Assembly (NCBI GenBank): GCA_947625145.1
Contig: CANQNC010000002.1
Location: 50,616-114,615 of the forward strand
Source of the DNA: an uncultured Clostridia bacterium
GTDB lineage: Bacteria; Bacillota; Clostridia; Christensenellales; CAG-917
Length of the DNA: 64,000 bases
Direction of reading: 5' to 3'
Made by a program: the position numbers and the translations under genes. Below are positions 54,654 to 64,000 of the stretch, piece after piece. Under the pieces are notes generated by a model. It made no database searches and had not been told where the DNA came from. It saw nothing but the letters and a program-made list of their open reading frames with translations. Position 1 is the stretch's first letter. Every line of letters begins with the position of its first letter.

Positions 54654-55490
54654 ATGCCGAAGTTCAAATGCCCAGTATGCGGCGAGATCATCGTGGCAAG
54701 CGTTGAGGACAAAGTTGTCGTTTGCGCGTCCTGCGGAAAGAAGTTCAAAAATCCAAAGTATCAGCCTGCTCCTGTAGAGGCTCCCGTCCCTCCTGTGGAA
54801 GAGCCCGTCGCGGAAACTCCCGTTCAGGAGCCCGTCGCAATGCAAGCTCCCGTTCAAGAGAATGTTCAGGCGCCCGTTGAGGAACCCGTTGCCGAACCCG
54901 TCGCAGAAGCTGTGGCAGAACCCGTTGAGGCTCCCGTCGAAGCTCCCGTTGTTGAGGAAGCTCCTGTGGAAGAGTCTGTCGCAGAGCCTGTGGCAGAACC
55001 TGTTGCGCCCGTTGCTCCCGCGCCCGTAGCGCCTATCGTGCCCGTCGCGGCCGCAGCTCCCGTCGCTCCCGCGGCTCCCGCTCCCGGCGTTGTCCCCGGC
55101 GTGATGGCAAAAGGAGAGAGCAGATTTACAGCCGGACTCGGCTCGTTGATCGGTCATCGCCTCGTCAACTTCCTGCTCCTGCTGATTACATTGGGATTTG
55201 CCTATCCTTGGGTGCTTGTGCGCTCCATCAGATGGGAATACAATCACAAAGTCTTGGACGGCTACAAGCTGGTCTTTGACGGCAGAGGCGGTCAGTTGAT
55301 CGGTCAATGGATCAAGTGGGTGTTCCTCTCCATCATCACGCTCTTCATCTATTCGCTGTGGGTCCCCATCAAAAAGTATCAGTGGATCACCTCTCACACG
55401 CACATTCAATTCTATGAGGGCGTTCAACCCGCAGAAGAGGCTCCCAAGAAGGAAAAGAAATCCAAGGAAAAGAAATCCAAGAAAAAATAA
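54654..55490 (+). CDS. Zinc-ribbon protein with Pro/Val-rich linker and DUF898-like membrane domain
   Basis: A 278-residue protein. Residues 1-33: zinc ribbon MPKFKCPVCGEIIV...VCASCGKKFKNP (C6, C9, C24, C27), close to that of 51759. Residues ~38-150: long low-complexity repeat of EAPV / EEPVAEPVAE units. Residues ~160-260: two membrane segments (LVNFLLLLITLGFAYPWVLV and WVFLSIITLFIYSLWVPI) around YKLVFDGRGGQLIGQWIKWV and ending HTHIQFYEG, typical of DUF898/YjgN-like domains. The C-terminus is a Lys-rich tail. GGAGGA precedes the ATG. Likely a membrane protein with a cytoplasmic ribbon on a flexible arm; role unknown. Confidence 0.75.
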   Translation: MPKFKCPVCGEIIVASVEDKVVVCASCGKKFKNPKYQPAPVEAPVPPVEEPVAETPVQEPVAMQAPVQENVQAPVEEPVAEPVAEAVAEPVEAPVEAPVVEEAPVEESVAEPVAEPVAPVAPAPVAPIVPVAAAAPVAPAAPAPGVVPGVMAKGESRFTAGLGSLIGHRLVNFLLLLITLGFAYPWVLVRSIRWEYNHKVLDGYKLVFDGRGGQLIGQWIKWVFLSIITLFIYSLWVPIKKYQWITSHTHIQFYEGVQPAEEAPKKEKKSKEKKSKKK

Positions 55491-55519
55491 TCGCGACATC
55501 TCGCGCATTCAAAACAAGC

Positions 55520-55552
55520 AAGCGGTTTGACGATCTCGCCAAACCGCTTTTC
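55520..55552 (+). terminator. Intrinsic terminator after the DUF898-like gene
   Basis: Stem AAGCGGTTTG (55520-55529) / CAAACCGCTT (55540-55549) followed by TT and further pyrimidines. Confidence 0.75.
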
Positions 55553-55961
55553 ATATGCCTTTTTTCGTCGGAGTTTTGCAAGGCGGGGATCTGCATTTTC
55601 CACTCACTTTGGCTTTGCGTAAACAAAGATCTTCCGAATGGTCAAGCTCAAGTTTTGGACAAGTCCGCAGTGTTGGACAGCCCATTGCACAGCATTTTGC
55701 AAAGCGGCGGCTGTGCTTTTGTACGCTTCAAAACTTCGTTTCGATTTGGCGTAAACAAACATATGTGCGTAAACAAAAACACGTCAAGTCGAGGAATGAA
55801 AGATCGTAAAACAAAGAGGCTGTCGATCGGGACAGTCTCAAACGTTATTTTCAGTCTGCGGGCATAGTGGATATGCGGCGTGTTTAAGATAGCTTCACAC
55901 TTTGGGGGACAAAACGGCGTTGTCAAGCCGTTGCGCGAGTTGACCGCCTCAAACGTTGGGC
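55553..55961. other. Non-coding stretch with GCGTAAACAAA repeats
   Basis: About 400 bp without a credible gene. GCGTAAACAAA occurs three times in the same orientation (55617-55627, 55749-55759, 55767-55777). CACAGC and GCTGTG flank a ~16-base loop near 55688-55715. The minus-strand terminator at 55807-55839 lies here. Short open frames on both strands have no ribosome binding site or recognisable sequence. Confidence 0.5.
55807..55839 (-). terminator. Intrinsic terminator of the rqcP-ispDF operon
   Basis: On the minus strand GAGACTGTC / GACAGCCTC (plus 55839-55831 and 55824-55816, one G-U pair), loop CCGATC, then TTTGTTTTA. It lies 123 bp past the ispDF stop codon. Confidence 0.7.
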
Positions 55962-57080
55962 TCAGCCCAGACTGACAGTCGCATATGCGGCGATAGCTTT
56001 GCCCGCGCCGAGATCTCCGACGTCTTCGTTTGTCGTGGCGCTTACGCCGACCCTTGACTTTGGCAAGTTCAAGGCGTTGGACAGCGAGGTCTTCATGTCC
56101 GAGATGTAGGGGGAGAGCAAGGGCTCGCGCGCGATTATGGCGACAGAGACGTTTTGGACGGCGTAGCCGTGCGAGGCGGCTATGCGGACTACGATTGAAA
56201 GGAGTTGCATGCTGTCCGCGCCGTCAAAGCGGGGATCGTCCACGGGGAACAGATGCCCGATATCCCTCTCGCCAAGGGCGGAAAGTATGGCGTCCATGAT
56301 CGCGTGCACGGGGACGTCTCCGTCGCTGTGCGCGACCAGCGAGAGATCGCACGGAATGGAAACTCCGTTCAGGCGTATCTCTTTCCCCTTTGCCGTCCTG
56401 TGGATGTCATAGCCGCATCCGACAAGCGGAGCGGGGCTGTGAAGGTCGCAAGGATAGGTGATCTTGACGTTTGCGGGATCCCCGTCCACATACGCGATAT
56501 TGTCAAAACCCGCGTTTTTTATTGCGGAAATGTCATCATAAAACGACGTTTTTGCGTTTTTGTATGCCGTTTCGAATATGTCTCTTCTTACGCAAACGGG
56601 GGTTTGCACAAGGCGGAAATCCTCCCTGTCCAAGGGCTCGACGGCGCCGCTTAGGCGGACGATGGAATCCGAAAGTTTGAGCAGGGGAAGCGCGACTCCC
56701 GTCTCCTTTGCCGCTTCGACGACCTTTTCCACAAGTTCGAGCGAAATGTACGGCCTCGCCCCGTCGTGGATCAGCACAAAGTCCGCGTCCTGTTGCAGGG
56801 CGGACATGGCGCCCTTGATCGTGAACGTCCTCGAACTGCCGCCCGGGCTCAAAACGATGCGCCTGTCCTCGGCAAGCCCCGCGCGGTCAAGAGCAGCGAG
56901 GAGCTCGTCCGCAAAGGAAGTCTCTATGCCCACGACGACGCGGCCGACGTCCTTGACGGAGAGGAAGGGCTTGATCGCCTCCACGACGACAGTGCTCGCG
57001 CCCGTCCTTGAAAACAGCTTGTTGGTTGCTCCGTAGCGTTGACTTGATCCGCCCGCCGCGACAATTACGTTGAGTTTCAT
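55962..57080 (-). CDS. ispDF: Bifunctional IspD/IspF enzyme of the MEP isoprenoid pathway
   Basis: A 372-residue fusion. IspD (residues 1-~215) transfers CMP to methylerythritol phosphate: nucleotide-binding AAGGSSQRYGATNK (8-21) and HDGARP (105-110). IspF (~216-372) forms the cyclic diphosphate: zinc ligands in GYDIH (D225, H227) and H259 in HSDGDVPVHA, then DIGHLFP. Fusions of these non-consecutive steps are known in several bacteria. The middle enzyme IspE is not in the window. ATG 57080 overlaps the TGA of rqcP by four bases (ATGA), so translation is coupled; GGGAG lies upstream. A longer in-frame start exists but would run through rqcP. Confidence 0.93.
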   Translation of the reverse strand: MKLNVIVAAGGSSQRYGATNKLFSRTGASTVVVEAIKPFLSVKDVGRVVVGIETSFADELLAALDRAGLAEDRRIVLSPGGSSRTFTIKGAMSALQQDADFVLIHDGARPYISLELVEKVVEAAKETGVALPLLKLSDSIVRLSGAVEPLDREDFRLVQTPVCVRRDIFETAYKNAKTSFYDDISAIKNAGFDNIAYVDGDPANVKITYPCDLHSPAPLVGCGYDIHRTAKGKEIRLNGVSIPCDLSLVAHSDGDVPVHAIMDAILSALGERDIGHLFPVDDPRFDGADSMQLLSIVVRIAASHGYAVQNVSVAIIAREPLLSPYISDMKTSLSNALNLPKSRVGVSATTNEDVGDLGAGKAIAAYATVSLG

Positions 57081-57328
57081 CTGTCTCCCTCCACAATGCG
57101 ATACATGGTTTCCGCGGACTGTTTGGTTTGGCGCTCGTCCACATTCAGGATCTCGAAACAAAGAGAATCCGAGCCGAAGGACACGCGCACGACGTCTCCG
57201 ACTTTCACGTCCTTGGAGGGCTTTGCGACCCTGCCGTTGACCTCGATCCTGCCGCCCTCGCACGCCTCCGCCGCGACAGAGCGGCGTTTGATCACGCGGG
57301 ACAGCTTCAAAAATTTGTCTATTCTCAT
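57077..57328 (-). CDS. rqcP: S4-domain protein RqcP (YabO family)
   Basis: An 83-residue S4 RNA-binding protein: MRIDKFLKLSRVIKRRSVAAEACEGGRIEVNGRVAKPSKDVKVGD is diagnostic of the YabO/RqcP group, which binds 50S subunits with RqcH and helps add alanine tails to stalled peptides in Gram-positive bacteria. The ATG at 57328 has no Shine-Dalgarno; a consensus promoter (TTGCAA-17-TATAAT) ends six bases before it, implying a leaderless transcript. The gene is the first of the rqcP-ispDF operon and is divergent from rpoB. Confidence 0.88.
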   Translation of the reverse strand: MRIDKFLKLSRVIKRRSVAAEACEGGRIEVNGRVAKPSKDVKVGDVVRVSFGSDSLCFEILNVDERQTKQSAETMYRIVEGDR

Positions 57329-57334
57329 GCCTAA

Positions 57335-57363
57335 ATTATACCCGTCCGCGCGCCTTTTTGCAA
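57335..57363 (-). promoter_or_regulatory. Promoter of rqcP-ispDF (leaderless geometry)
   Basis: TTGCAA at 57363-57358, 17-bp spacer, TATAAT at 57340-57335 on the minus strand; TTAGGC and then ATG follow directly. Confidence 0.85.
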
Positions 57364-57435
57364 CAGGAAAAGGGGCGGAAAAGCGCTTATATATAAAAAT
57401 ATATGGATTTTTGCGAAATTACCATGATTTTACAC

Positions 57436-57464
57436 TTGACAAGGTTGACAAAATCATATACAAT
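57436..57464 (+). promoter_or_regulatory. Promoter of rpoBC
   Basis: TTGACA (57436-57441), 17-bp spacer, TACAAT (57459-57464), giving a leader of ~180 bases. A second TTGACA at 57445-57450 overlaps the spacer. Confidence 0.75.
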
Positions 57465-57490
57465 GAAAAACTGCGCAATAATCGTTAAAT

Positions 57491-57522
57491 CTACCCCCAA
57501 GCGGCTTCCGCAAAGGGGGTAG
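57491..57522 (+). promoter_or_regulatory. Hairpin in the rpoB leader
   Basis: CTACCCCC (57491-57498) pairs with GGGGGTAG (57515-57522), enclosing a small GCGG-CTT-CCGC hairpin. No T run follows, so it looks like a structured leader element rather than a terminator. TTATAAT at 57527-57533 lacks a matching -35 box. Confidence 0.5.
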
Positions 57523-57654
57523 GGGGTTATAATGACATAGCTTGTTGAAGACGATATGTTGCGCGAGCCAAGCGCCGAAAAGATCCGCCCGAAAACGCGA
57601 GGGCAAAAAAATTTTTTCGGCAAACCGATTCGAATCATTTTAAGGAGTGAATGT

Positions 57655-60600
57655 ATGTCCCAAAAAATTCACAATCAAATGTACGGCATGACAGAAAGAC
57701 GTGATTTTTCCAAAATCAAAAACGTCCTAGCGATCCCGTATCTCATCGAGGTGCAGAAAAACTCCTACAACAGCTTTATCGGCGAAGGCATTGACGAGGT
57801 ATTGCGGGATTATTCCCCGATATCCGACTTTTCGGGAAAGCTGGAGTTGGAATTTCTCTCCCACTCGCTGGACGGGGAACCGAAGTATTCGGTGAAGGAA
57901 TGTAAGGATCGCGACGCGACTTACGCCGTTCCGCTCAAGGTCAAGACCCGCCTCACCATCAAGGAGACGGGCGAGGTCGTGGAGCAGGACGTTTTTATGG
58001 GGGATTTCCCTCTGATGACCGAGGCGGGGTCCTTTGTCATCAACGGCGCGGAAAGAGTCATCGTCAGTCAGCTTGTCAGAAGCCCGGGCGTTTACAACGA
58101 CAAGGTTTTGGACAAAAACGGCGTTCCGCGCTACAACACGACGGTCATCCCCAACAGGGGCGCTTGGCTTGAGTACGAGCAGGATTCAAACAACGTGCAA
58201 TGGGTGCATGTGGACAGGACAAGAAAGATCACCGCAACCACTCTTTTGAGGGCTTTGGGATACGGCACCGATGAGGAATTGCTCTCCTTGTTCGGCAACG
58301 ACGAGATGATCAAGGCGACCTGCGACAAGGACAAGGATACGGATTGCAAAACCGAGGAGCAGGGCAAGATCGCGCTGTTCCGCAGGCTCCGTCCGGGCGA
58401 GGTCCCCACTGTGGAGGGCGCAAATCAGCTGATCCACAACACCTTCTACGACTACAAGAGATACGATCTTGCAAGAGTCGGCAGATACAAATACAACAAA
58501 AAACTTGCCATCGGCACGCGTATCGTGGGCTTTAAGCTGGCAAAAGACGTCGTCAGCACGCTCACGGGCGAGATCCTCGCAAGCAAGGGCGACGTGATCA
58601 CCGAGGAGAAGGGCAAGGAGATACAAAACAACGCGGTCAACGAAGTCTATCTCGAATACATCGCGGAGGACGGCAAAAAGCGCACCTTCAAGATGATCGG
58701 CAACGACACCGTGGACCTTGCCGCCGTCGTGGATTGCGACCCCAAGGAACTCGGCATTTTGGAAAAGGTCTATTGGCCTAACCTCAAGGCGTTGATGGAA
58801 GAGTTTACGGATCGCGGACAACTTTTGCAAGCGATCAAGGCGTCGCGCGACGAGCTTGTCTACAAACACATCACGCTTGCGGACATCGTTGCCACGACAA
58901 ACTACAACATAGGGCTCAGATACGGATTCGGCACTTGCGACGACATCGACCATTTGTCAAATCGTCGCGTGCGCGCGGTGGGCGAGCTGTTGCAAAATCA
59001 ATTCCGCATCGGCATTTCAAGGCTTGAAAGAGTCATCAAGGAGAGGATGTCCGCGGCACAGGAAAGCGCGGAGATCACTCCTCAGACCCTCATCAACATA
59101 CGTCCCGTGACAAGCGCTATCAAGGAGTTTTTCGGCTCCTCGCAGCTCAGTCAATTCATGGATCAGCCCAACCCCATTGCGGAGCTCACTCACAAGCGCA
59201 AGCTCTCCGCTCTCGGCCCCGGCGGCTTGAACAGGGAGCGCGCGAGCTTCGAAGTGCGTGACGTGCACCACTCGCATTACGGCCGTATGTGCCCGATCGA
59301 GACCCCCGAAGGTCAAAACATAGGGCTTATCACCTCGCTGTCCTCTTACGCGAAGGTCAACGAGTACGGCTTCATAGAAACGCCGTATCGTAGGATAGAA
59401 AAGACCTACGACAAGGACGGCAAGGTCATCGACGCCGTTGTCACGGACGAAGTCGTGTATATGGCGGCGGACGAAGAGGACAAATACGTCATCGCTCAAG
59501 CCAACGAGGAGCTTGACGAGACCGGCCGTTTTGTAAGGAACCGCGTCAATTGCCGTATTCAAAAGGACATCCGCGAAGTCCCGAAGTTCAGAGCGGACTA
59601 TATGGACGTCAACCCCAAACAGCTGATTTCCATCGCGACGGCGCTGATACCCTTCCTTGAAAACGACGACACCAACCGCGCGCTTATGGGCTCCAACATG
59701 CAGAGGCAGGCGGTGCCTCTTCTGAGGCCGGAAGCCCCCATGATCGCGACGGGCGTGGAGCACAAAATTGCCTACGACAGCGGCGTGCTCAAGATCGCGA
59801 AGAGGGACGGCTTTGTCAAATATGTGGACAGCGACAAGATCGTGGTGGAGTGCGAGGACGGCACTTTGGACACGTACGTGCTGAGCAAATTCGAGCGTTC
59901 CAACCAATCCACTTGCATCAATCAGCATCCCATCGTCAACAGAGGGGACAGAGTTGTCGCGCCCAGATTTGACGAGCAGGGCAACGTCATATCCGAAGGC
60001 ACCGTGCTTGCGGACGGCCCCGCTTGTGATCACGGCGAGCTCGCGCTCGGCAGAAACATGTTGATCGGCTTCATGAGTTGGGAAGGCTACAACTACGAGG
60101 ACGCGGTGCTCATCAGCGAGGAGCTTGTCCGCGACGATTTGTACACCTCCATCCACATCGAGGAGTACGAGATCGAATGTCGCGACACCAAGCTCGGCGA
60201 GGAGCAGATCACAAGGGATATCCCCAACCTCTCCGAAGAAGCGCTCAAGTTTTTGGACGAAGAGGGCATCATCATGGTCGGCGCCGAGGTCAAGGCGGGA
60301 GACATCCTCGTGGGCAAGGTCACGCCTAAGGGCGAAACCGAGCTCACTCCCGAGGAAAGGCTGCTTCGCGCGATCTTCGGCGAGAAGGCAAGAGAGGTCC
60401 GCGACACATCTCTCAGAGTCCCCAACGGCGAGGGCGGCATAGTCGTGGATGTTAAGGTGTTCACGAGGAAGAACAAGGACGAGCTCTCTCCCGGCGTCAA
60501 CAAGCTGGTCAGAGTGTACATTGCTCAAAAGAGGAAGATCTCCGTGGGCGACAAGATGGCGGGACGTCACGGCAACAAGGGCGTCGTGTCAAGAGTCTTG

Positions 60601-61515
60601 CCCAAAGAGGATATGCCCTTCATGGCGGACGGCACGCCTTTGCAGATCGTGCTCAACCCCCTCGGCGTTCCCTCGCGTATGAACATAGGGCAGGTGCTTG
60701 AAGTCCACCTCGGGCTTATCGCGCACATGCTTGATTGGAAGGTCGCGACCCCCGTCTTCGACGGCGCGAACGAGCAGGACATCAAGGAACTGTTCCAACA
60801 GTGCGGCATTGTCAACGAGGACGGCGAAGTGGACGGCAAGATCCAACTGTACGACGGAAGGACGGGCGAGCCGTTTGAAAACCGCGCGACTGTGGGATAT
60901 ATGTACTACCTCAAACTGCATCACCTCGTGGACGACAAGATCCACGCGCGCTCCACAGGCCCCTACAGCCTCGTCACGCAACAGCCTTTGGGCGGCAAAG
61001 CGCAGTTCGGCGGACAGCGTTTCGGCGAAATGGAAGTCTGGGCGCTTGAAGCCTACGGCGCGGCGAACATGTTGCAGGAGATCCTGACGGTCAAGTCGGA
61101 CGACGTTGTGGGCAGGGTCAAGACCTACGAGAGCATCGTCAAGGGCAGCTATGTGTCCGAACCGGGCATCCCCGAATCCTTCAAGGTGCTTGTCAAGGAG
61201 TTGCAGAGCCTGTGCCTTGACATCAAAGTGCTGACCGAGGACCGCGACGAGATCAAGTTGAAAGACTATGACGACGATTCCGACTTCGAACCCATGCAGA
61301 GACGTCCGCAGGAGCTTACGGAAGTGGACATCCTCGGCGGCTCGGAGGGCAGCCTCTTCGGCGGCTTCGGCGACGAGGGCGCGGAGAGCGGCGGATTGTT
61401 CGACACAGTTGGCGATGACGACGACGAAAATATATTCAGCGCATTGACGGAGGGCACGCCCGACCTGAGCGAACTCTTCGGCAGCGGCTCCGACGACGAA
61501 AACAAGGAGGACTGA
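57655..61515 (+). CDS. rpoB: RNA polymerase beta subunit
   Basis: A complete 1286-residue beta subunit. Start ATG 57655 is preceded by AAGGAG (57642-57647); an upstream in-frame ATG lacks a ribosome binding site. Landmarks: [16 protein letters not shown] near the N-terminus, the rifampicin-binding cluster at ~492-523 ([20 protein letters not shown] then [11 protein letters not shown]), [33 protein letters not shown] and [20 protein letters not shown]. The key Asp, His and Ser of the rifampicin pocket are present; the residue matching E. coli R529 is Lys. The C-terminus is a long acidic Gly-rich tail (~1215-1286). First gene of rpoBC, three bases before rpoC. Confidence 0.98.
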   Translation: MSQKIHNQMYGMTERRDFSKIKNVLAIPYLIEVQKNSYNSFIGEGIDEVLRDYSPISDFSGKLELEFLSHSLDGEPKYSVKECKDRDATYAVPLKVKTRLTIKETGEVVEQDVFMGDFPLMTEAGSFVINGAERVIVSQLVRSPGVYNDKVLDKNGVPRYNTTVIPNRGAWLEYEQDSNNVQWVHVDRTRKITATTLLRALGYGTDEELLSLFGNDEMIKATCDKDKDTDCKTEEQGKIALFRRLRPGEVPTVEGANQLIHNTFYDYKRYDLARVGRYKYNKKLAIGTRIVGFKLAKDVVSTLTGEILASKGDVITEEKGKEIQNNAVNEVYLEYIAEDGKKRTFKMIGNDTVDLAAVVDCDPKELGILEKVYWPNLKALMEEFTDRGQLLQAIKASRDELVYKHITLADIVATTNYNIGLRYGFGTCDDIDHLSNRRVRAVGELLQNQFRIGISRLERVIKERMSAAQESAEITPQTLINIRPVTSAIKEFFGSSQLSQFMDQPNPIAELTHKRKLSALGPGGLNRERASFEVRDVHHSHYGRMCPIETPEGQNIGLITSLSSYAKVNEYGFIETPYRRIEKTYDKDGKVIDAVVTDEVVYMAADEEDKYVIAQANEELDETGRFVRNRVNCRIQKDIREVPKFRADYMDVNPKQLISIATALIPFLENDDTNRALMGSNMQRQAVPLLRPEAPMIATGVEHKIAYDSGVLKIAKRDGFVKYVDSDKIVVECEDGTLDTYVLSKFERSNQSTCINQHPIVNRGDRVVAPRFDEQGNVISEGTVLADGPACDHGELALGRNMLIGFMSWEGYNYEDAVLISEELVRDDLYTSIHIEEYEIECRDTKLGEEQITRDIPNLSEEALKFLDEEGIIMVGAEVKAGDILVGKVTPKGETELTPEERLLRAIFGEKAREVRDTSLRVPNGEGGIVVDVKVFTRKNKDELSPGVNKLVRVYIAQKRKISVGDKMAGRHGNKGVVSRVLPKEDMPFMADGTPLQIVLNPLGVPSRMNIGQVLEVHLGLIAHMLDWKVATPVFDGANEQDIKELFQQCGIVNEDGEVDGKIQLYDGRTGEPFENRATVGYMYYLKLHHLVDDKIHARSTGPYSLVTQQPLGGKAQFGGQRFGEMEVWALEAYGAANMLQEILTVKSDDVVGRVKTYESIVKGSYVSEPGIPESFKVLVKELQSLCLDIKVLTEDRDEIKLKDYDDDSDFEPMQRRPQELTEVDILGGSEGSLFGGFGDEGAESGGLFDTVGDDDDENIFSALTEGTPDLSELFGSGSDDENKED

Positions 61516-61518
61516 CAT

Positions 61519-64000
61519 ATGTACGAGCTTAGCAATTTTGACGCTATTCAAATAGGCATTGCTTCTCCCGAAAAGATCAGGGAATGGTCTTACGGCGAGG
61601 TCACAAAGCCCGAAACAATAAATTATCGCACTCAAAAGCCCGAAAGGGACGGCCTGTTTTGCGAGAGGATCTTCGGACCCACCCGCGATTGGGAGTGCCA
61701 TTGCGGAAGATACAAGAGGATACGCTATAAGGGCGTCATATGCGAAAAGTGCGGCGTCGAGGTGACAAGAGCCAAGGTGCGCCGCGAGAGGATGGGGCAT
61801 ATCGAACTTGCCTGTCCCGTCACGCATATCTGGTATTTGCGCGGAGTTCCGTCAAGGATAAGCATTTTGCTTGACATCTCGCCGAAAGATCTCGAACAGG
61901 TCGTGTATTTTGTGTCCTACATTGTGCTCGACCCCGGCAAGGTGCCCACGCTGACAAAAAAACAGGTCATCACGGACAAGGAGTACAGAGATCTGCTCGA
62001 CGAGTACGACTCCAAGGATTTCAGAGTGGGTATGGGCGCGGAAGCCGTCAAGGAACTGCTGACCGAGCTCAACCTCGACGAGGAGAGCGAACAGCTGAAA
62101 AACATAATCTCCTCTTCCGTAGGGCAGAGACGCCTCAAAGCGGTCAAGAGGTTGGAAGTCGTCGAGGCTTTCCGTCAATCCGGCAACAAGCCCGAATGGA
62201 TGGTGCTCGACGTCCTTCCCGTGCTTCCTCCCGAACTCAGACCCATGGTCCAGCTTGACGGCGGACGCTTTGCGACAAGCGACCTCAACGACCTTTACAG
62301 AAGGGTAATCAACCGCAACAACAGGCTGAAAAAGCTCAAGGAACTCGGCGCGCCCGAGATCATAGTGCACAACGAAAAGCGTATGCTCCAAGAGGCTGTC
62401 GACGCGCTGATCGACAACGGCAGGAGAGGCAAAGCCGTGTCGGGCGCGGGCAACAGAGATCTGAAATCCCTCTCGGGCATGCTCAGAGGCAAGCAGGGAC
62501 GTTTCCGTCAAAATCTGCTCGGCAAGCGCGTGGACTATTCGGGACGTTCGGTCATCGTCGTGGGGCCCGAACTGAAACTCTATCAGTGCGGACTTCCCAA
62601 GGAGATGGCGCTCGAGCTTTTCAAGCCTTTCATCATGAACAAGTTGGTGGAGCGCAACCTCTGCCACAACATCAAAAGCGCAAAGCGCTTTGTCGAAACG
62701 GGCAAAAATCAGGTTTGGGACATCTTGGAGGAGATCATCAAAGATCACCCCGTGCTGCTCAACCGCGCGCCCACGCTTCACCGTCTCGGCATACAGGCTT
62801 TCGAGCCCGTGCTTGTGGAGGGCAGAGCGATCAAACTGCATCCTCTTGCCTGCGGCGCATTCAACGCGGACTTCGACGGCGACCAGATGGCGGTGCACGT
62901 GCCCCTCTCCATAGAGGCTCAGGCAGAGGCGAGGATATTGATGCTTTGCACCAACAACATTTTGAAGTTGTCGGACGGCAAGCCTATCGTCTCGCCCACG
63001 CAGGATATGGTCATAGGCTCGTATTGGCTGACCATCATCGAGCCGGGCGCGATCGGTGAGGGCAACAGATACAGCTCGTTTGACGAGGCGGTCCTCGCGT
63101 ACAACGAAAAGGCGCTCAAATTGCAATCCCTGTGCTATATCCGCGTCCCCGTGACAAAAGAGGACGGAAGCGTGGAATACAAGCTGTTGCACACCACGCT
63201 CGGACGTTGCATCTTCAACAACAACATTCCGCAGGATCTGCAATTTGTGGACAGAAGCCTCCCCGAAAACGCGGGACAGCTTGAAGTCGAGGGCATCCTC
63301 GGGATCAACGCGAACATAGACGAAGCGCAATTCCATGCGATCGTGGATCTGTTCAGAGGGCACGGCGAGGATTCGCGCGCGCGTGCGCGTTCAATATTGA
63401 GACGTCAAGACCTCACCGACGCTCAGCTCGACGCAATTGCGCAGGCGATCGAAGAGGCGGGCGACCTCGACCTCGGCAACGAAAAGGACAACAAGAGAGA
63501 GATCACCGCTTTGAGAGAGAGCGTCCAAAAAGTTCTCGGCAAAAAGGCAATGGCTATCGGAAAGAAACAACTTTCCATGATCGTCGACAACTGCTTCAAA
63601 TATCACGGCGCGACCGAGACCGCGGAAATGCTGGACAAGATCAAAGCGCTTGGCTACAAATATTCCACGATCGGCGCGATCACGGCTTCGGTTTTCGACA
63701 TGCACATCCCCGGCGACAAGAAGAAGATCATCGCCGACGCTGAGGCGCAGGTCGTCAAGATCGAAAGATTGCACGCAAGAGGCGTGTTCTCGGACGAGGG
63801 CCGCTACAAAGAGGTCATAAAGGTCTGGAAGGAAGCCGCGGACAAGGTGGAATCCGAACTCAAGAAGGGGCTTGACGACTTCAACCCCATCTGGATGATG
63901 GCAAACTCGGGCGCAAGAGGAAGCATGGGTCAGATAAGACAGCTCGCGGGTATGCGCGGACTTATGGCAGATCCTTCGGGCAGAACCATAGAGCTCCCCG
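61519..64000 (+). CDS. rpoC: RNA polymerase beta' subunit, N-terminal ~827 residues (3' end outside window)
   Basis: Open from ATG 61519 to the right edge. AGGAGG (61505-61510) precedes the start, overlapping the end of rpoB. Landmarks: N-terminal zinc site with C60, C62, C75 and C78 (ECHCGRYKR and [11 protein letters not shown]), the lid/rudder region [31 protein letters not shown], and the catalytic magnesium-binding NADFDGDQ at 449-456. The sequence ends in the region TIELP following [20 protein letters not shown]. It is a Gram-positive-type beta' without a large insertion up to this point. Confidence 0.98.
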   Translation, partial: MYELSNFDAIQIGIASPEKIREWSYGEVTKPETINYRTQKPERDGLFCERIFGPTRDWECHCGRYKRIRYKGVICEKCGVEVTRAKVRRERMGHIELACPVTHIWYLRGVPSRISILLDISPKDLEQVVYFVSYIVLDPGKVPTLTKKQVITDKEYRDLLDEYDSKDFRVGMGAEAVKELLTELNLDEESEQLKNIISSSVGQRRLKAVKRLEVVEAFRQSGNKPEWMVLDVLPVLPPELRPMVQLDGGRFATSDLNDLYRRVINRNNRLKKLKELGAPEIIVHNEKRMLQEAVDALIDNGRRGKAVSGAGNRDLKSLSGMLRGKQGRFRQNLLGKRVDYSGRSVIVVGPELKLYQCGLPKEMALELFKPFIMNKLVERNLCHNIKSAKRFVETGKNQVWDILEEIIKDHPVLLNRAPTLHRLGIQAFEPVLVEGRAIKLHPLACGAFNADFDGDQMAVHVPLSIEAQAEARILMLCTNNILKLSDGKPIVSPTQDMVIGSYWLTIIEPGAIGEGNRYSSFDEAVLAYNEKALKLQSLCYIRVPVTKEDGSVEYKLLHTTLGRCIFNNNIPQDLQFVDRSLPENAGQLEVEGILGINANIDEAQFHAIVDLFRGHGEDSRARARSILRRQDLTDAQLDAIAQAIEEAGDLDLGNEKDNKREITALRESVQKVLGKKAMAIGKKQLSMIVDNCFKYHGATETAEMLDKIKALGYKYSTIGAITASVFDMHIPGDKKKIIADAEAQVVKIERLHARGVFSDEGRYKEVIKVWKEAADKVESELKKGLDDFNPIWMMANSGARGSMGQIRQLAGMRGLMADPSGRTIELP

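Noticed and set aside
55553-55961. Decayed gene between the DUF898-like gene and ispDF
   Set aside because: Translations in all frames show no recognisable family, no ribosome binding sites and no codon pattern like the neighbours.
57083-57263. Longer N-terminus for IspDF
   Set aside because: It would overlap rqcP out of frame and gives an Arg-rich sequence; the ATGA overlap start matches the IspD N-terminus.

Overview
The window looks like a chromosomal segment of an uncultured, low-to-moderate GC Gram-positive bacterium of the Clostridia. The evidence is Gram-positive-type RpoB and RpoC sequences, strong AGGAGG ribosome binding sites, textbook TTGACA-17-TATAAT promoters, Firmicutes-type families (DUF1858, DUF1893, an ECF transporter S component, RqcP, a SirTM/macrodomain operon) and many intrinsic terminators. 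I see no rRNA, tRNA, CRISPR array, transposase or phage gene. The exact lineage cannot be fixed by reading alone.

Layout. 1-1.6 kb: the 3' end of a GH127-like glycosidase gene and a PH-domain membrane protein. 1.7-2.65 kb (minus): a DUF1624 acyltransferase-like membrane protein with an apparently leaderless promoter. 2.96-30.4 kb: one uninterrupted gene for a 9149-residue lipoprotein (43% of the window), built from about 13 related modules joined by Ala-rich linkers, then a Gly/Ser hinge and a long Ig-like beta region. 30.5-33.35 kb: a ferritin-like protein, a DUF2804 protein and a small DUF1858 protein. 33.35-34.06 kb: an unannotated array of ~130-bp nested palindromic elements between two convergent genes whose TAA stop codons both lie inside the element ends. 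34.06-39.07 kb: a lipid kinase and a second large, repeat-built lipoprotein. 39.2-41.7 kb: a cupin / zinc-macrodomain / SirTM-sirtuin operon divergent from an HxlR-family regulator with two cysteines placed as in YodB. 41.9-43.5 kb: pyrG with a probable leader terminator. 43.9-48.4 kb: a Clp-type AAA module fused to a soluble FtsH-like AAA-M41 protease, followed by two YbjN-like paralogues. 48.6-51.5 kb: glmS (minus), then rplM-rpsI. 51.8-55.5 kb: zinc-ribbon membrane proteins, an ECF S component and DUF1893. 56.0-57.3 kb (minus): rqcP-ispDF. 57.7 kb to the end: rpoB and the start of rpoC.

How it fits together. The housekeeping core (pyrG, glmS, rplM-rpsI, rqcP-ispDF, rpoBC) is interleaved with accessory envelope functions (two very large lipoproteins, zinc-ribbon membrane proteins, acyltransferase, lipid kinase) and stress functions (ADP-ribosyl signalling operon, ferritin-like protein, fused protease). 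The strongest candidates for undescribed biology are the giant modular lipoprotein, the palindromic repeat family at 33.35-34.06 kb, the Clp/FtsH fusion, and two genes whose ATG sits exactly where transcription should start. All family calls come from reading the sequences; no database search was run.
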